Positions 18,226 to 27,733 of a stretch of DNA of 64,000 nucleotides are shown piece by piece. The DNA is from Clostridium tertium (GTDB lineage Bacteria; Bacillota; Clostridia; Clostridiales; Clostridiaceae). The position numbers and the translations under genes were made by a program. Position 1 is the first letter of the stretch, and each line of letters begins with the position of its first letter. Where the stretch lies: the NCBI RefSeq assembly GCF_017873245.1, contig NZ_JAGGJY010000002.1, positions 186,001 to 250,000 of the forward strand. Reading direction: 5' to 3'. Under the pieces are notes generated by a model. It did no database searches. It had not been told where the DNA came from and worked only from the letters and a program-made list of their open reading frames with translations.

Positions 18226-18759
18226 TTAAGTTATCCTAAAATATGTTTCAATATAAGCTATCATATTATCTCCTAAAGTAAGGTAATAATATACTGGTAT
18301 TAAATATGATGAATAAAATAGTTTTTTTGCTTCTTCTCTATTAATTCCTAATTCTCTTATTAAATTTTGTTGTTGTCTTATGCTTATAACAAAACTTTCA
18401 GCTACAAATAAAATTTGCTCTGAAAAAAATACATCTGAAAAAGAATCTTTATATGAAACTTTATGGTTTTGTAAATTTTTTTCAATAACCTCAAATTGTT
18501 GTATATAATATTCTAAATCTTTATTAATAGCCTCCAAATCGTCAGGGGTTGAATCAGCACTTATATTTACAGCACTTAAATTTTTTCTTATTCTTTCAAT
18601 ATCTCGTAAATTTCTTACAAGTTCTTCCTTATTTTTCAAATCCTCAACTTTTGGTCCATATGGTGCTGGTGGCTCTATTGGTTGCGCATATGGAATATTA
18701 GTAATAGTGAATGTTAAAATTATTACAGATATTATGAAGCGACCTATTTTTTTCTGCAT
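18226..18759 (-). CDS. Secreted helical protein of unknown function
   Basis: The 177-aa product starts with a signal peptide (MQKKIGRF, a hydrophobic core of about 15 residues, and NIPYAQP, with cleavage probably after the Ala near residue 26). A Pro-rich stretch PIEPPAPYGP follows. The rest is predicted helical and rich in Glu, Lys, Asn and Ile, with long amphipathic segments (ELVRNLRDIERIRKNL; EAINKDLEYYIQQFEVIEKN). No known domain could be named. There is no lipobox and no wall anchor, so the mature protein should be released or held by other contacts. It is monocistronic and ends at the bidirectional terminator near 18150. Confidence 0.65.
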   Translation of the reverse strand: MQKKIGRFIISVIILTFTITNIPYAQPIEPPAPYGPKVEDLKNKEELVRNLRDIERIRKNLSAVNISADSTPDDLEAINKDLEYYIQQFEVIEKNLQNHKVSYKDSFSDVFFSEQILFVAESFVISIRQQQNLIRELGINREEAKKLFYSSYLIPVYYYLTLGDNMIAYIETYFRIT

Positions 18760-19043
18760 CGTTATTTACACTCCTTTTAACAACATCATCTTTAATTATT
18801 GATTAATTTTAATCCAATAAACTGAATACATATATTTTTAGTTTGTTTTAAGTATTTTATTCTCTTACAAATTAAAATAAATTTTTTAATAGAACTTTGT
18901 TAAAAGGTTCATTTTACTGCAGAAAACTATCACATTGATTTCTATCTTATTAATTTTCAGCCTATGTATAATTTAAATCTATTTTAAGATTCAAATTAAT
19001 AACTATCTAATAACCACATAAAATCATCAAATAATAAATTTTA

Positions 19044-20294
19044 TTATCTTATGGGTAGAAAAACAGTTATTCTCGTACCTATTTCTTTCCTACTCAATAC
19101 GCTAAAATATCCATTGTGACTATCAATAATCCATTTAGCAATAGATAGTCCAAGTCCTGTACCACCATTTTTTCTAACCCTTGCAGTATCTGCTCTAAAA
19201 AAACGTTCAAATATATGAACTACGTCATTTTCATCCATTCCTATTCCATTATCTTGAATTGAAAAATAAGGCTCATTATTATCATTTTTTCCGCATTTTA
19301 ATATTATCTCTTCACGTTTATCTGTGTACTTTGCTGCATTTTCTATTAATATTCTAGCTGTTTGTTTAAGTAATGATATATCACCATAAACATTTATATT
19401 TTCTGAATCTATATATGTGTATATGTGATATCTATCTATCATTTTAGACTCTTCCAATACTTCTTTCATCATATCATTAAGTGAAAATTCTACAATTTTA
19501 AGTTGAGTTTTGCCATTAATGCCTCTAGCTAAAAATAATAATTGTTCTACTAAGTTTTTCATATTTTCTGATTCACTTTTTATAGCTGCAATAGACTCTT
19601 CTAATACTTCTTCATCATTTTTTCCCCAACGATCTAGCATATTTGCATAACCTTGAATTACAGAAATAGGAGTTCTAAGCTCATGTGATGCATCTGAAAC
19701 AAATCTTGCTTGTTGCCTATAAGATTCCCTCATCCTATCTAATAAATTATTAATTGCTTCCTCTAACCCTTGAAGCTCATTATCTCCAATATGAATTCTT
19801 TCATCTGATGTAACAGGACTAATCTTAGCTATAGCATCTTCAAGACTTTGAAATTTCTGCTCATCAAATGCTATATCACTAAGCCTACTTGCTGTTTCTG
19901 CTATTTCATTAAGTGGTTTTAAAACTCTTCTATTCTTTGAAGTACCAAATATCATTTCATTTAATAGCATTATTAATTCTATAATTCCAATAACAGCAAT
20001 TACTCTTATAAGAAGATTTAAAAAAGTACTGGCTTCTTTTATCATCACGCTTCCATTATCAAAAATAACTTTATATGTTGCTGTTTCTATAGGATAAAAG
20101 TTAAATGACCTTTTAGCATTTTTTACAAACTCCCCATAAAAGCTTAATTCACTTTCAATACACCAAACTCCAATAAACCCAATAACTATAAATATATCAA
20201 TTAAAAGAAATTTAAAAAATAAATCTCTTACAAAAATAGAATTTAGCTTTATTGCAATAGATGTAACATTTTTATTTTTAATTTTTCTACTCAT
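19044..20294 (-). CDS. Sensor histidine kinase of a two-component system
   Basis: The protein has 416 aa with two membrane segments (about residues 28-46 and 92-113) enclosing a short extracellular loop. A HAMP-like linker, HisKA and HATPase_c follow. The phosphoacceptor is H204 in DASHELRTPI. The N box is LIENAAKY, the G1 box QDNGIGM, the F box FERFF, and the G2 box GGTGLGLSIAKWI. The HISK class resembles the CroS/ArlS-type kinases of OmpR systems. Its ATG overlaps the end of the upstream response-regulator gene by 8 bases, so the pair is translationally coupled. The signal is unknown. The small extracellular loop suggests sensing at or within the membrane, perhaps with the DUF4342-type protein encoded first in the operon. 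Confidence 0.92.
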   Translation of the reverse strand: MSRKIKNKNVTSIAIKLNSIFVRDLFFKFLLIDIFIVIGFIGVWCIESELSFYGEFVKNAKRSFNFYPIETATYKVIFDNGSVMIKEASTFLNLLIRVIAVIGIIELIMLLNEMIFGTSKNRRVLKPLNEIAETASRLSDIAFDEQKFQSLEDAIAKISPVTSDERIHIGDNELQGLEEAINNLLDRMRESYRQQARFVSDASHELRTPISVIQGYANMLDRWGKNDEEVLEESIAAIKSESENMKNLVEQLLFLARGINGKTQLKIVEFSLNDMMKEVLEESKMIDRYHIYTYIDSENINVYGDISLLKQTARILIENAAKYTDKREEIILKCGKNDNNEPYFSIQDNGIGMDENDVVHIFERFFRADTARVRKNGGTGLGLSIAKWIIDSHNGYFSVLSRKEIGTRITVFLPIR

Positions 20295-20967
20295 CTTTAA
20301 TTACGTACCCCACTCCACGAACTGTAGTTATTATTTTAACCTTAAAAACATCATCTATTTTTATTCTTAAATATCTTACATAAACATCTATAACATTAGT
20401 TTCTCCAATATAATCATATCCACATACTTTTTCCATAAGTGTATTTCTAGTTAAAACTATATTCTTATTTTCCATTAATATTTGCAACAAATTAAATTCT
20501 CTATTAGTAAGCTCTATTTCTGTGCTATCATACATTACTTTATGTTTCATTTTATCTAAGGATAATAAACCACATCTTATTGTATCTTCATTCTTTTTTA
20601 CTGTAACTATTCTCTTTTTAAGTGATGTTCTTATCCTTGCAAGTAATTCTTCAATTGCAAAAGGCTTAGTTATATAATCATCTGCCCCTGCATCAAGTCC
20701 TGATACCTTATCCATAACTGCATCTCTTGCAGTAAGCATTATAACTGGAATATCTGAGCTTCTTCTAAGCCTTCTTAATACTTCAAGACCATTAATTTCT
20801 GGAAGCATTATGTCAAGAAGAACTAAATCCACCTCACCTTTTTCTGCAATTTCAAGACCTGTTCTACCATTATTAGCTTTTAATATTTCATACCCTTCAT
20901 GTTTTAACTCAAGCTCAATAAATCTTGCTAATTTTTCTTCATCTTCAACTATTAAAATCTTAATCAT
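20287..20967 (-). CDS. OmpR-family response regulator
   Basis: The start at 20967 is chosen because AAAAGG lies about 9 bases upstream; a frame opening at 20976 adds three residues. The protein has 226 aa. The receiver domain has the acidic pocket VEDEE, the phosphoacceptor D52 in LLDIMLP, the switch Thr in MLTARDA and the Lys in TKPF. A C-terminal winged helix of the OmpR/PhoB type follows (TNREFNLLQILMENKN…VDVYVRYLRIKID…TVRGVGYVI). It overlaps the upstream DUF4342-type gene by 8 bases and the kinase gene by 8 bases, forming a tight three-gene operon. It should bind DNA as a phosphorylated dimer; its targets are unknown. Confidence 0.93.
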   Translation of the reverse strand: MIKILIVEDEEKLARFIELELKHEGYEILKANNGRTGLEIAEKGEVDLVLLDIMLPEINGLEVLRRLRRSSDIPVIMLTARDAVMDKVSGLDAGADDYITKPFAIEELLARIRTSLKKRIVTVKKNEDTIRCGLLSLDKMKHKVMYDSTEIELTNREFNLLQILMENKNIVLTRNTLMEKVCGYDYIGETNVIDVYVRYLRIKIDDVFKVKIITTVRGVGYVIKDE

Positions 20968-21499
20968 TCTTAACATCCTTTTTAAACTTCTCTTTTATAT
21001 CTTTTACATGCTCTGAAACTTCCCTTAATATTTTATTAACCTTATTTGTATTAATACTATTTGCATATACATAAAACTCTATATCAAAAAATAATCCAAC
21101 AATAATTAAAGGTATAATAATCCAAAACATAAAGAATGAAAGTATAGCAACAACTGTAAGTGGAATTTTCAAAAATACTTTATCTACCTTTTTTATCTCT
21201 AGAAAAATATTATTACATGTATCTATAAACTTACATATAGCTTCAAAAATTCCTTGATAGCCACTTTGAGCTTTATACTTATATTCATCATTATTTTTTA
21301 TTACTTGAATTTCACCACTATATCTTGATTCATTTGTATAAAAAATGCTAACAGAAGGTTTTTCTAACTTTCCGCTCTCTTCTAAATATAATAAAGCATC
21401 TAATATATTCCAATTATTATTTTCTAAAACTATTTTAGCTTCTTCATAACTTATATTTGATTTTTCTCTTAGTTTATCTATTAATTTAAGCTTATCCAT
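20960..21499 (-). CDS. DUF4342-type protein with UBA-like N-terminus and membrane hairpin
   Basis: The 179-aa product has a helical UBA/TS-N-like N-terminus (residues about 3-45: LIDKLREKSNISYEEAKIVL, NNWNILDALLYLEESGKLE). A polar middle and one long or two short membrane segments (about residues 115-145) follow, then an amphipathic C-terminal helix. This is the pattern of DUF4342 proteins. It is the first gene of the operon with the response regulator and kinase, and its stop codon overlaps the regulator start. A paralogue is encoded at 22650-23192. The conserved link to a two-component system suggests an accessory sensor or effector at the membrane; that role is inference. Confidence 0.75.
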   Translation of the reverse strand: MDKLKLIDKLREKSNISYEEAKIVLENNNWNILDALLYLEESGKLEKPSVSIFYTNESRYSGEIQVIKNNDEYKYKAQSGYQGIFEAICKFIDTCNNIFLEIKKVDKVFLKIPLTVVAILSFFMFWIIIPLIIVGLFFDIEFYVYANSINTNKVNKILREVSEHVKDIKEKFKKDVKND

Positions 21500-21652
21500 A
21501 AATAAACCTCCTTATCTATAGCATAAAAAATAACATATACTATTTTAATTTTACTATTTAAATTGTGCTAAGTATATTGATTTTTAATAAATTGTATTAT
21601 AATTTTATAAATAAAACCTAATATATAATTTGAATTTAGAAGGAACTATACT

Positions 21653-22074
21653 ATGATAGATATAAAAAAATATAATTATTGCCCAGATATAGATGAGATA
21701 AGTATATATATTAGAAATTCATTATTTGATGATTTCTGTGCAGAAATAATTAAACTATACAATGTGAAACCTAATCTTGAGTTTAGTAAATGTTCATGGG
21801 GATCAGGATGGAATATTAAATTCAAGAAATCCAGAAAACGTTATGTACAGTATATCCTAGGGAAAATTATTTTACTGTGCTAGTGGTAATTGGAAAAAAA
21901 GAAAAAGAAACAACTGAAGAGTTATTAATAAATTTATCTCCATTAATCCAGAGTATCTATCATGAAACTAAAGAATGAATGTGTCAACGTTGATTAATGA
22001 TAGATTTGGAAGATAAAGATAAAACATTTAGAGATGTACTACAACTTATTGATATTCGTGCTAAATGCAAATAA
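21653..22074 (+). pseudogene. DUF3788-type gene, frameshifted and interrupted
   Basis: The first 70 codons (from the ATG at 21653) end in CSWGSGWNIKFKKS and then run out of frame near 21840. Another frame continues with YPRENYFTVLVVIGKK and LINLSPLIQSIY to a TGA at 21977. A third segment with a TGA where Trp is expected (NGQR-stop-LMIDLEDKD) ends at 22072-22074. Together they rebuild one DUF3788 protein of about 140 aa. Those are small cytoplasmic proteins of unknown function. At least three lesions make an intact product impossible. Confidence 0.72.
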
Positions 22075-22220
22075 TGTAAAGATTTTAGTGGAAATTCAAA
22101 TAAAATATTTAATTTGAATTATACAATAATCTATATATATTAATTATAAAAAGTTTATATAAAACATAAAAGAATATTTTTATGGAATACTAATATTAAA
22201 AGCAAAAAAAGAGAATTTAT

Positions 22221-22568
22221 ATGATTAAAAAAATATATTCATTAACATTACTTATGCTTTTAATAACATTACCTAACAATATTAGTGCAAGCACAATTTC
22301 TAGTAACACTAATATACCTCCTGTTTCAAATGTTTATAAAGAAGGGTTTTATAGGTTTGATAATACAACTAATATTGATATGATAGTAATGTTGAATACC
22401 GATGTTCCAACTAAACTTATTATATTTGATGATGAAATGAATATTAAATTTTTAAGTGATCTTCCATATAAAAATAAACTCTACATTCGCGGTTTTCATA
22501 TAAATCAAATAGTAGGAATAGTAGGCGAAGGCGACGTGGCTATATCATTTGAGCCAATTAATCAATAA
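22221..22568 (+). CDS. Small secreted protein
   Basis: The 115-aa product has an N-terminal signal peptide (KK, then a hydrophobic core of about 14 residues, then NNISAS, with cleavage probably after the Ala near residue 23). The mature part of about 90 residues is beta-rich (YRFDNTTNIDMIVMLNT…KLIIFDDEMNIKF…GDVAISFEPI). No cysteine, lipobox or wall-sorting signal is present. No family could be recognised; the strand pattern resembles a small beta-sandwich. The gene stands alone, is closed by a strong terminator and has a weak ribosome-binding site (AAAGAGAA). Confidence 0.6.
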   Translation: MIKKIYSLTLLMLLITLPNNISASTISSNTNIPPVSNVYKEGFYRFDNTTNIDMIVMLNTDVPTKLIIFDDEMNIKFLSDLPYKNKLYIRGFHINQIVGIVGEGDVAISFEPINQ

Positions 22569-22571
22569 GAT

Positions 22572-22617
22572 AAAAAAATACCGTATTGTTTAAAAAGAAT
22601 ATACGGTATTTTTTATT
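22572..22617. terminator. Bidirectional hairpin terminator
   Basis: AAAAATACCGTAT pairs with ATACGGTATTTTT around a 14-base loop, with T-rich tails both ways. It separates the small secreted-protein gene (plus) from the DUF4342-type paralogue (minus). Confidence 0.82.
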
Positions 22618-22649
22618 TTCCTCTAATTTTTCATTCTTTCACTTTTTCA

Positions 22650-23192
22650 TTACTTTTCGTAGCCATCTTTAAAGTCTTTTTTAATAGTGTCTGCTGATTC
22701 AGACACTTTTTCAAAAACATTATTTACTTCATCATAATTGATATTAGAACCAACTAATGAATATTTATATCCACAGAATAATCCAATTACTAATAATACC
22801 ATAGTTGGTACAAATAAAAATATTAATAAAAGTATTGATATAGTTACTGATACTCTTATTGGCTTTTCATTTTCCTTTTTAATCTCAAAATAGTTCTCAT
22901 TTCCCTTTTTTATAAACTTACCGATAAACTTAAATATTCTACCTATTATTTCACCAATTCCACAATATCTTTCTTCATTCTTTTTACTTTTTTCATTTTT
23001 TTCTTGCTTTTGATCTTCTTCTTTAACCTCAATTATTGTAGTACTCTCATTATTTTCTATTTTTCCACTTCTCTCTAAATATATAATAGAATCTACAACA
23101 TCCCAGTTGCACTTTTCCAATACTTCTATTGCCTCTTCACGAGTTACATTAGCCTTTGCAATTATAATTTCAATCATTTCACTTCTTTCCAT
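22650..23192 (-). CDS. DUF4342-type protein, paralogue of the 20960-21499 gene
   Basis: The start at 23192 has GGAGG 8 bases upstream; a longer frame to 23222 is not needed. The product has 180 aa. The N-terminal UBA-like helices (IEIIIAKANVTREEAIEVL, CNWDVVDSIIYLERSGKIE) match the paralogue closely. A charged, Lys/Glu-rich linker follows, then a membrane hairpin of two segments (about residues 115-155) and a C-terminal amphipathic helix (NVFEKVSESADTIKKDF). Unlike its relative, it is not linked to a two-component gene pair. Duplication within 2 kb suggests local expansion. The function is unknown. Confidence 0.74.
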   Translation of the reverse strand: MERSEMIEIIIAKANVTREEAIEVLEKCNWDVVDSIIYLERSGKIENNESTTIIEVKEEDQKQEKNEKSKKNEERYCGIGEIIGRIFKFIGKFIKKGNENYFEIKKENEKPIRVSVTISILLLIFLFVPTMVLLVIGLFCGYKYSLVGSNINYDEVNNVFEKVSESADTIKKDFKDGYEK

Positions 23193-23311
23193 TTGATTTA
23201 CCTCCATATATTTGTTAATCATTTATCATGTTTATATAATACTTTTAGAAGATTAATCTAAAATATAAGAAAGATTAAAATTAGATTAAAAAATTAAAAT
23301 TTAATAACAAA

Positions 23312-23418
23312 GGCTATCACAAACAGCCGTTTAATGTAAAACTTAAAATGAAATTAGTGTTTCATAATGAAAAACTTAAATTCATTATACATTCTACATT
23401 TTTAACTGTGTGACAGCC
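23312..23418. repeat. Long imperfect hairpin, MITE-like or terminator-like
   Basis: GGCTATCACA at 23312-23321 pairs with TGTGACAGCC at 23409-23418 with one mismatch. Inside, AATGTA…ATGAA pairs loosely with its inverse near 23385-23395. The total span is 107 bases without coding sequence. It could terminate the downstream gene at 23444 or be a small palindromic mobile element. Confidence 0.45.
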
Positions 23419-23443
23419 CAATTATTTTTAATTAACTTTTTTC

Positions 23444-23986
23444 TTAATTGCTTAAATATCTAAATTCTATACTTGTTAAAAGTAATGCACCAGCATAGTC
23501 ATTATTGGATGCAATACGTGCAACACTTAAAAGAGCAAAATCTTCAGCTCTAATAACATTATTTAGTTCAAACTCTAATACATAATGATTATATTGAAAA
23601 TTTCCTGGTGAGTTTTGTATTGGAATATTAACTCTATTAATAGTCCTTAAATTTGCTATATTTACTACTCCATTAGCTCTAGTAAATAATGATGAAAGTC
23701 TGATTGCAAACCTATTTCCAGTTGGAGTATTTGAATTATCAGTTAATAAATGAACAAACACCCTAGCTCTTGAAGATCTAATAGCATCCCTTGGGACACT
23801 AAAAGTTAGTGAATACTCGTTTGTATCCCCTTGAGGAAGAAGCCATCCTAATATCCTAATGCTAGAATTAGCACTTCCAAGAGGTACAGTATCAGGTGAT
23901 GTCTCTTCAGCATCATTAATATTACCAGAATTGAATATTAATGACTTAAATTCTAATTCATTATTAAAGCAATAATCATTTAACAT
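23444..23986 (-). CDS. Hypothetical beta-sandwich protein, 180 aa
   Basis: The ATG is preceded by TGAGGTGATTCA, an adequate site. The protein is soluble, without signal peptide or membrane segment. Its sequence alternates strands with Asn/Ser-rich loops (SIRILGWLLPQG, EYSLTFSVPRDAIRSSRARV, NRFAIRLSSLF, HYVLEFELNNVIRAEDFALL, LLLTSIEFRYLSN), suggesting a beta-sandwich of the jelly-roll type. I do not recognise a family. Such lone, unsecreted, Asn-rich sandwiches in spore formers are sometimes spore-surface proteins, but no sporulation promoter could be read here. It is monocistronic, with the long hairpin at 23312-23418 just downstream. Confidence 0.6.
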   Translation of the reverse strand: MLNDYCFNNELEFKSLIFNSGNINDAEETSPDTVPLGSANSSIRILGWLLPQGDTNEYSLTFSVPRDAIRSSRARVFVHLLTDNSNTPTGNRFAIRLSSLFTRANGVVNIANLRTINRVNIPIQNSPGNFQYNHYVLEFELNNVIRAEDFALLSVARIASNNDYAGALLLTSIEFRYLSN

Positions 23987-24316
23987 ATTGAATCACCTCA
24001 AAATTATTGAAAAACCTTATGTTATAGTATACTACACAGTTATAATTATGTTACTAAAATTTTTAATATTAAGTTCCATATTATTATTTTATTATTTCAA
24101 CAAATTAATTTTTCTTCATATTGTTAATAAAAGCTATGTTAGAATAAATTGATAATATATTTGTCAAACAGAGCTATGTCAAACGGAGCCTTTTTTTCTG
24201 CTAATAACACAAAACCTTGTATTAATTTTCAGTAAAGTATTTTTCAAAAACAAAATGGACAGTACAAAATAAAAAATAAAGGAAGTCGCGAAACGCGTCT
24301 CCCTTTAATATAACTT
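23987..24316. other. Gene-free spacer with a short tandem repeat
   Basis: It holds two neighbouring copies of TGTCAAACxGAGC (24162-24190), separated by TA, followed by a run of seven T, and the terminator at 24278-24306. No ORF with a usable start was seen. Confidence 0.5.
24278..24306 (-). terminator. Terminator of the ABC exporter operon
   Basis: AAAGG…GTCGCG pairs with CGCGTC…CCTTT around AAA; on the minus strand it is followed by TTTATTTTTTATTTT. It lies about 10 bases after the permease stop. Confidence 0.8.
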
Positions 24317-27300
24317 TTATTCTATGGATTTCAATGCATCTACCATATTTACTTTTTTTAGTTTTAAATGCATCATTATCATAACTAGCATAGCAAAAAA
24401 CATTGTAATTAAGCCAGAAATTACATAACCAATTATGTCTACAGTTGGTATCATCATCATATTATCCATTTCTGCTGTGCTTACTAAAAATACATACAAT
24501 ATTTTTCCAAGGAATGACCCTGCAAGTATTCCTAGTATAGTTAGTATTATATTTTCTCTAAATATATACATTGCTACTTCACTATCATAAAAACCTAATA
24601 CCTTTATTGTAGATATTTCCCTTATACGTTCAGATACATTTATATTTATCAGATTGTATAATACAACAAAAGCTAAACTTCCTGAAGCAACTATTATTAC
24701 TATCATAACTAATCCTAAATCAGCAGATTCACTTAAACTTCTCATCTTTGAAGCAAGTGTAACATTTATTACTTTATCATTATCCATAAGAGTGGTAGAC
24801 AATTTATTATCATCTTCTCTATCTGTATTTAATTTTAGTAACTGTGCATTATATATTGGATCATTATTAAATATTTCTTTATAATATGATGGTGATAAAT
24901 ATATATAATGTCCAGCGTAATTTTCTACTATATTATCAACTTTAACTTCATGATCATTATTATCCGAATCTGTTACAATTATATTATCACCTACAGATAC
25001 ATTTAAAATTTTTGCAAGTTTTTCATTTATAATCACACCATTATTTGATAGTTTATACTGTGTACCATTTTCTCTATCATTTAATAATATATAATCATTT
25101 AAGTCATCTGTATTTTCAGGTACATACATAGTGGCAGTTTGCTTGCTTATACATTCTTTACTAAAAGTAACTGAATCTTGGTAAATGTTTAAGCTACTTT
25201 CATATCCTTTTAAACTTTTTAAAGCTTCATTGTATTCTTCATTTTCTTTTTCAATATTCTTATCATTAAATACAACCATAGCATCATATTTTATTAATTT
25301 ACCAAATTGAATATCCATAACTGAAGAAGTAGACTTTTCAAGAGCTAATCCTGCAACAAGCATAGCCATACATCCTGATATACCAAGTATTGTCATTAAC
25401 ATTCTTTGCTTATATCTAAAAAGATTTCTAAATGTAACTTTTTGATTAAAGTTTAATCTTTCCCATAATGGTGTAATTCTTTCTAGTAATATCTTCTTAC
25501 CAATCTTTGGAGCTTTTGTTCTCATTAGATTAGAAGGATTTTCTAATAATTCTCCCTTTAATACAATTAATGCTGCTCCTACTGTGCAAACTATTGAAGC
25601 TACTAAAGATTGAATTACATATGATGGATAAAAATATATATTTACATCTGGTAAAGTAAATGAAGATGAATATGCTTGCTTAATTATATATGGAAGGGCA
25701 CTACTTCCAATTACTATTCCAAGAATACTTCCTACAATACTAGCTAATGCTGCATAAACTATAAATTTTCTAGCTATTTCTAAATCTCTATATCCTAATG
25801 CTTTTAGCGTTCCTATTTCTACTCTATTTTCTTCCACCATTCTAGTCATTGTAGTTAAGCATATAAGTGCTGCAACTAAAAAGAAAAATACAGGAAATAC
25901 TGAGGCTATTTTATCTAAACTGTCAATTGAACCTTTATAAGTTGAATAACCAGGATTATCCTCTCTGTCAAAGAAATAATATTTACTATCGTCTAAATCA
26001 TTTAACTTCTCTTTTTCTTCATCTATTTCTTTGCGTCCATCTATTAATTTTTCTCTATTTTCTTTGATTTCCTTTTCTCCATCAAGAAGTTTTTGTTCTA
26101 AATCTTCAAGTTCTTTTTCAGCCTTATCAAGTTCTACCTGCCCTTGTTTTTTACCTTCTTCAAAATCTGCTTTTCCTTTTATAATTTCTTCTTGAGCCTT
26201 ATCTAATTGCTTTTCGGCCTCTTCAAGTTGTACTTTTCCATCATTAAAGATACGGGCTTGCTCTTCATAAGCAGTTACTCCTTGCTGATACTTAATTATT
26301 CCAGATACTAAAATTTCTAACTTAGATTTATTTTCACTTAAAGTTTTGTTAGCACCTTCTACTGCCTTTGAAATATTAAGTGCTAAAGAAATATTTGCTG
26401 GATTTTGTTCTAATCCATTTACTAAATCACTTAAACCATTTAGCCCTAAACTAGGATTAGATATAACCCCTTTCCAATATTGAATTTTCTCATTTGGAAT
26501 TTTCTCACCTTCTTTAAGATTACTTGCTGTTTCTTTTATATCCTTAGAAAGTGCATCATATGTTCTAATCAAAGTATTTAATCCTTCTATTTGATTTTCA
26601 TACTCTTTTGTACTTTGAGTTGGATCAATTCCTTGATTTAAAAATTCTTGTTTCGCTTTATCAAGTTCAACTTTAGCTGATTGAAGCTTTATTTCACCAC
26701 TTAAAAATTGTTCTTTTTGCTTATCTAGTTCATTTTGCCCATCAACTAATTGCTTTTCACCTTCAATTAGTTTCAATTCACCATTTTCAATTTCTTGATT
26801 GTACTTTTCTATAGCTTCTTCATATTGATTTTTACCGTCACTAAGTTGAATCTTACCATCATCTATTTCTTTTTGAGCATCTTCAAGCTTTTTTTCTGCA
26901 TCTTCTATTTCTTTATAAGCTTTAGCAAGTTCTTTTTGTGCTTCTAATTTTATTTCTTCAATTCTTTCTACAACTCTATTTGAGTATAAACCTTCAAGAT
27001 ATTTATTATTTTCTTCCATCTTTTCTTTATACTCATCACTATATGATCCGATATCTTCTACATTTTTAAATCTTACATATATCTCAGTATATACATCCAT
27101 GGATATATCACTGCTATTTAAAATTGCAAAATAATCTATACTTCCTTTTCCAACATTAGTTGTCCCTCTAGATATATTTTCTATATACATAGGACTTTGT
27201 ACAAATCCAACAACCTTAAAAGTTTTCTTATTAAAGTATTCATCTAAGTCTACATCAGATTCTATTGTATAATCATCACCTATTTTTAGATTTTTATTTT

Positions 27301-27724
27301 CCTTTAAGGAATTTTCATCTAAAGCTATTTCTCCACTATTTTCAGGTAATCTACCCTCTGTAACAATAGGCTTATTCATATTAGTAGAATCACTTGAATC
27401 ATATGCCATAAATCTAACAACATTATTTGTATTAGTTAAATTCACATCTACACTATGTGTTGCATAGTAATCTAGAATTTTATCGTTATTTTCAAGTAAC
27501 TTTAAATCATTATCATTAAGCCCTATACTAGATACTATCTTGCTATCCATTAAATTTTGTTCACTAAAAAATTCATTTATAGACTCTTTTAAGTCTGGTC
27601 CACTAGATTTTATTCCAGCGTAAAAGGCTACCCCTAAAAATATTATGGCTAATATAGAAATAAACCTTGCTTTTGAAGATAATATTTCTCTTGTTATTGA
27701 TTTTTTATATGCTATATTTTTCAT
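24317..27724 (-). CDS. FtsX/MacB-type ABC transporter permease with long coiled coil
   Basis: This 1135-aa permease has a first membrane segment near residues 20-40 and a large extracellular part. The extracellular part includes a Lys/Glu/Asp-rich coiled coil at about residues 250-400 and again at 480-590. Then three membrane segments with FtsX sequence (AALICLTTMTRMVEENRVEIG, TLKALGYRDLEIARKF) follow. A second FtsX half has a membrane segment near 780, an extracellular domain, and three closing segments with the partner motif ISTIKVLGFYDSEVAMY. This is the layout of the YtrF/BceB-like or SalY-type exporters with a coiled-coil insertion. It forms an operon with the ATPase 9 bases upstream. 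The role may be peptide or lipid efflux, or signalling to wall enzymes; context only points to TetR control. Confidence 0.85.
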   Translation of the reverse strand: MKNIAYKKSITREILSSKARFISILAIIFLGVAFYAGIKSSGPDLKESINEFFSEQNLMDSKIVSSIGLNDNDLKLLENNDKILDYYATHSVDVNLTNTNNVVRFMAYDSSDSTNMNKPIVTEGRLPENSGEIALDENSLKENKNLKIGDDYTIESDVDLDEYFNKKTFKVVGFVQSPMYIENISRGTTNVGKGSIDYFAILNSSDISMDVYTEIYVRFKNVEDIGSYSDEYKEKMEENNKYLEGLYSNRVVERIEEIKLEAQKELAKAYKEIEDAEKKLEDAQKEIDDGKIQLSDGKNQYEEAIEKYNQEIENGELKLIEGEKQLVDGQNELDKQKEQFLSGEIKLQSAKVELDKAKQEFLNQGIDPTQSTKEYENQIEGLNTLIRTYDALSKDIKETASNLKEGEKIPNEKIQYWKGVISNPSLGLNGLSDLVNGLEQNPANISLALNISKAVEGANKTLSENKSKLEILVSGIIKYQQGVTAYEEQARIFNDGKVQLEEAEKQLDKAQEEIIKGKADFEEGKKQGQVELDKAEKELEDLEQKLLDGEKEIKENREKLIDGRKEIDEEKEKLNDLDDSKYYFFDREDNPGYSTYKGSIDSLDKIASVFPVFFFLVAALICLTTMTRMVEENRVEIGTLKALGYRDLEIARKFIVYAALASIVGSILGIVIGSSALPYIIKQAYSSSFTLPDVNIYFYPSYVIQSLVASIVCTVGAALIVLKGELLENPSNLMRTKAPKIGKKILLERITPLWERLNFNQKVTFRNLFRYKQRMLMTILGISGCMAMLVAGLALEKSTSSVMDIQFGKLIKYDAMVVFNDKNIEKENEEYNEALKSLKGYESSLNIYQDSVTFSKECISKQTATMYVPENTDDLNDYILLNDRENGTQYKLSNNGVIINEKLAKILNVSVGDNIIVTDSDNNDHEVKVDNIVENYAGHYIYLSPSYYKEIFNNDPIYNAQLLKLNTDREDDNKLSTTLMDNDKVINVTLASKMRSLSESADLGLVMIVIIVASGSLAFVVLYNLININVSERIREISTIKVLGFYDSEVAMYIFRENIILTILGILAGSFLGKILYVFLVSTAEMDNMMMIPTVDIIGYVISGLITMFFAMLVMIMMHLKLKKVNMVDALKSIE

Positions 27725-27733
27725 CTTTATCCT

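Noticed and set aside
25867-26980. Repetitive sequence that could be taken for a tandem DNA repeat
   Set aside because: The repetition is at protein level: it encodes the Lys/Glu-rich coiled coil of the permease, with no exact DNA unit.
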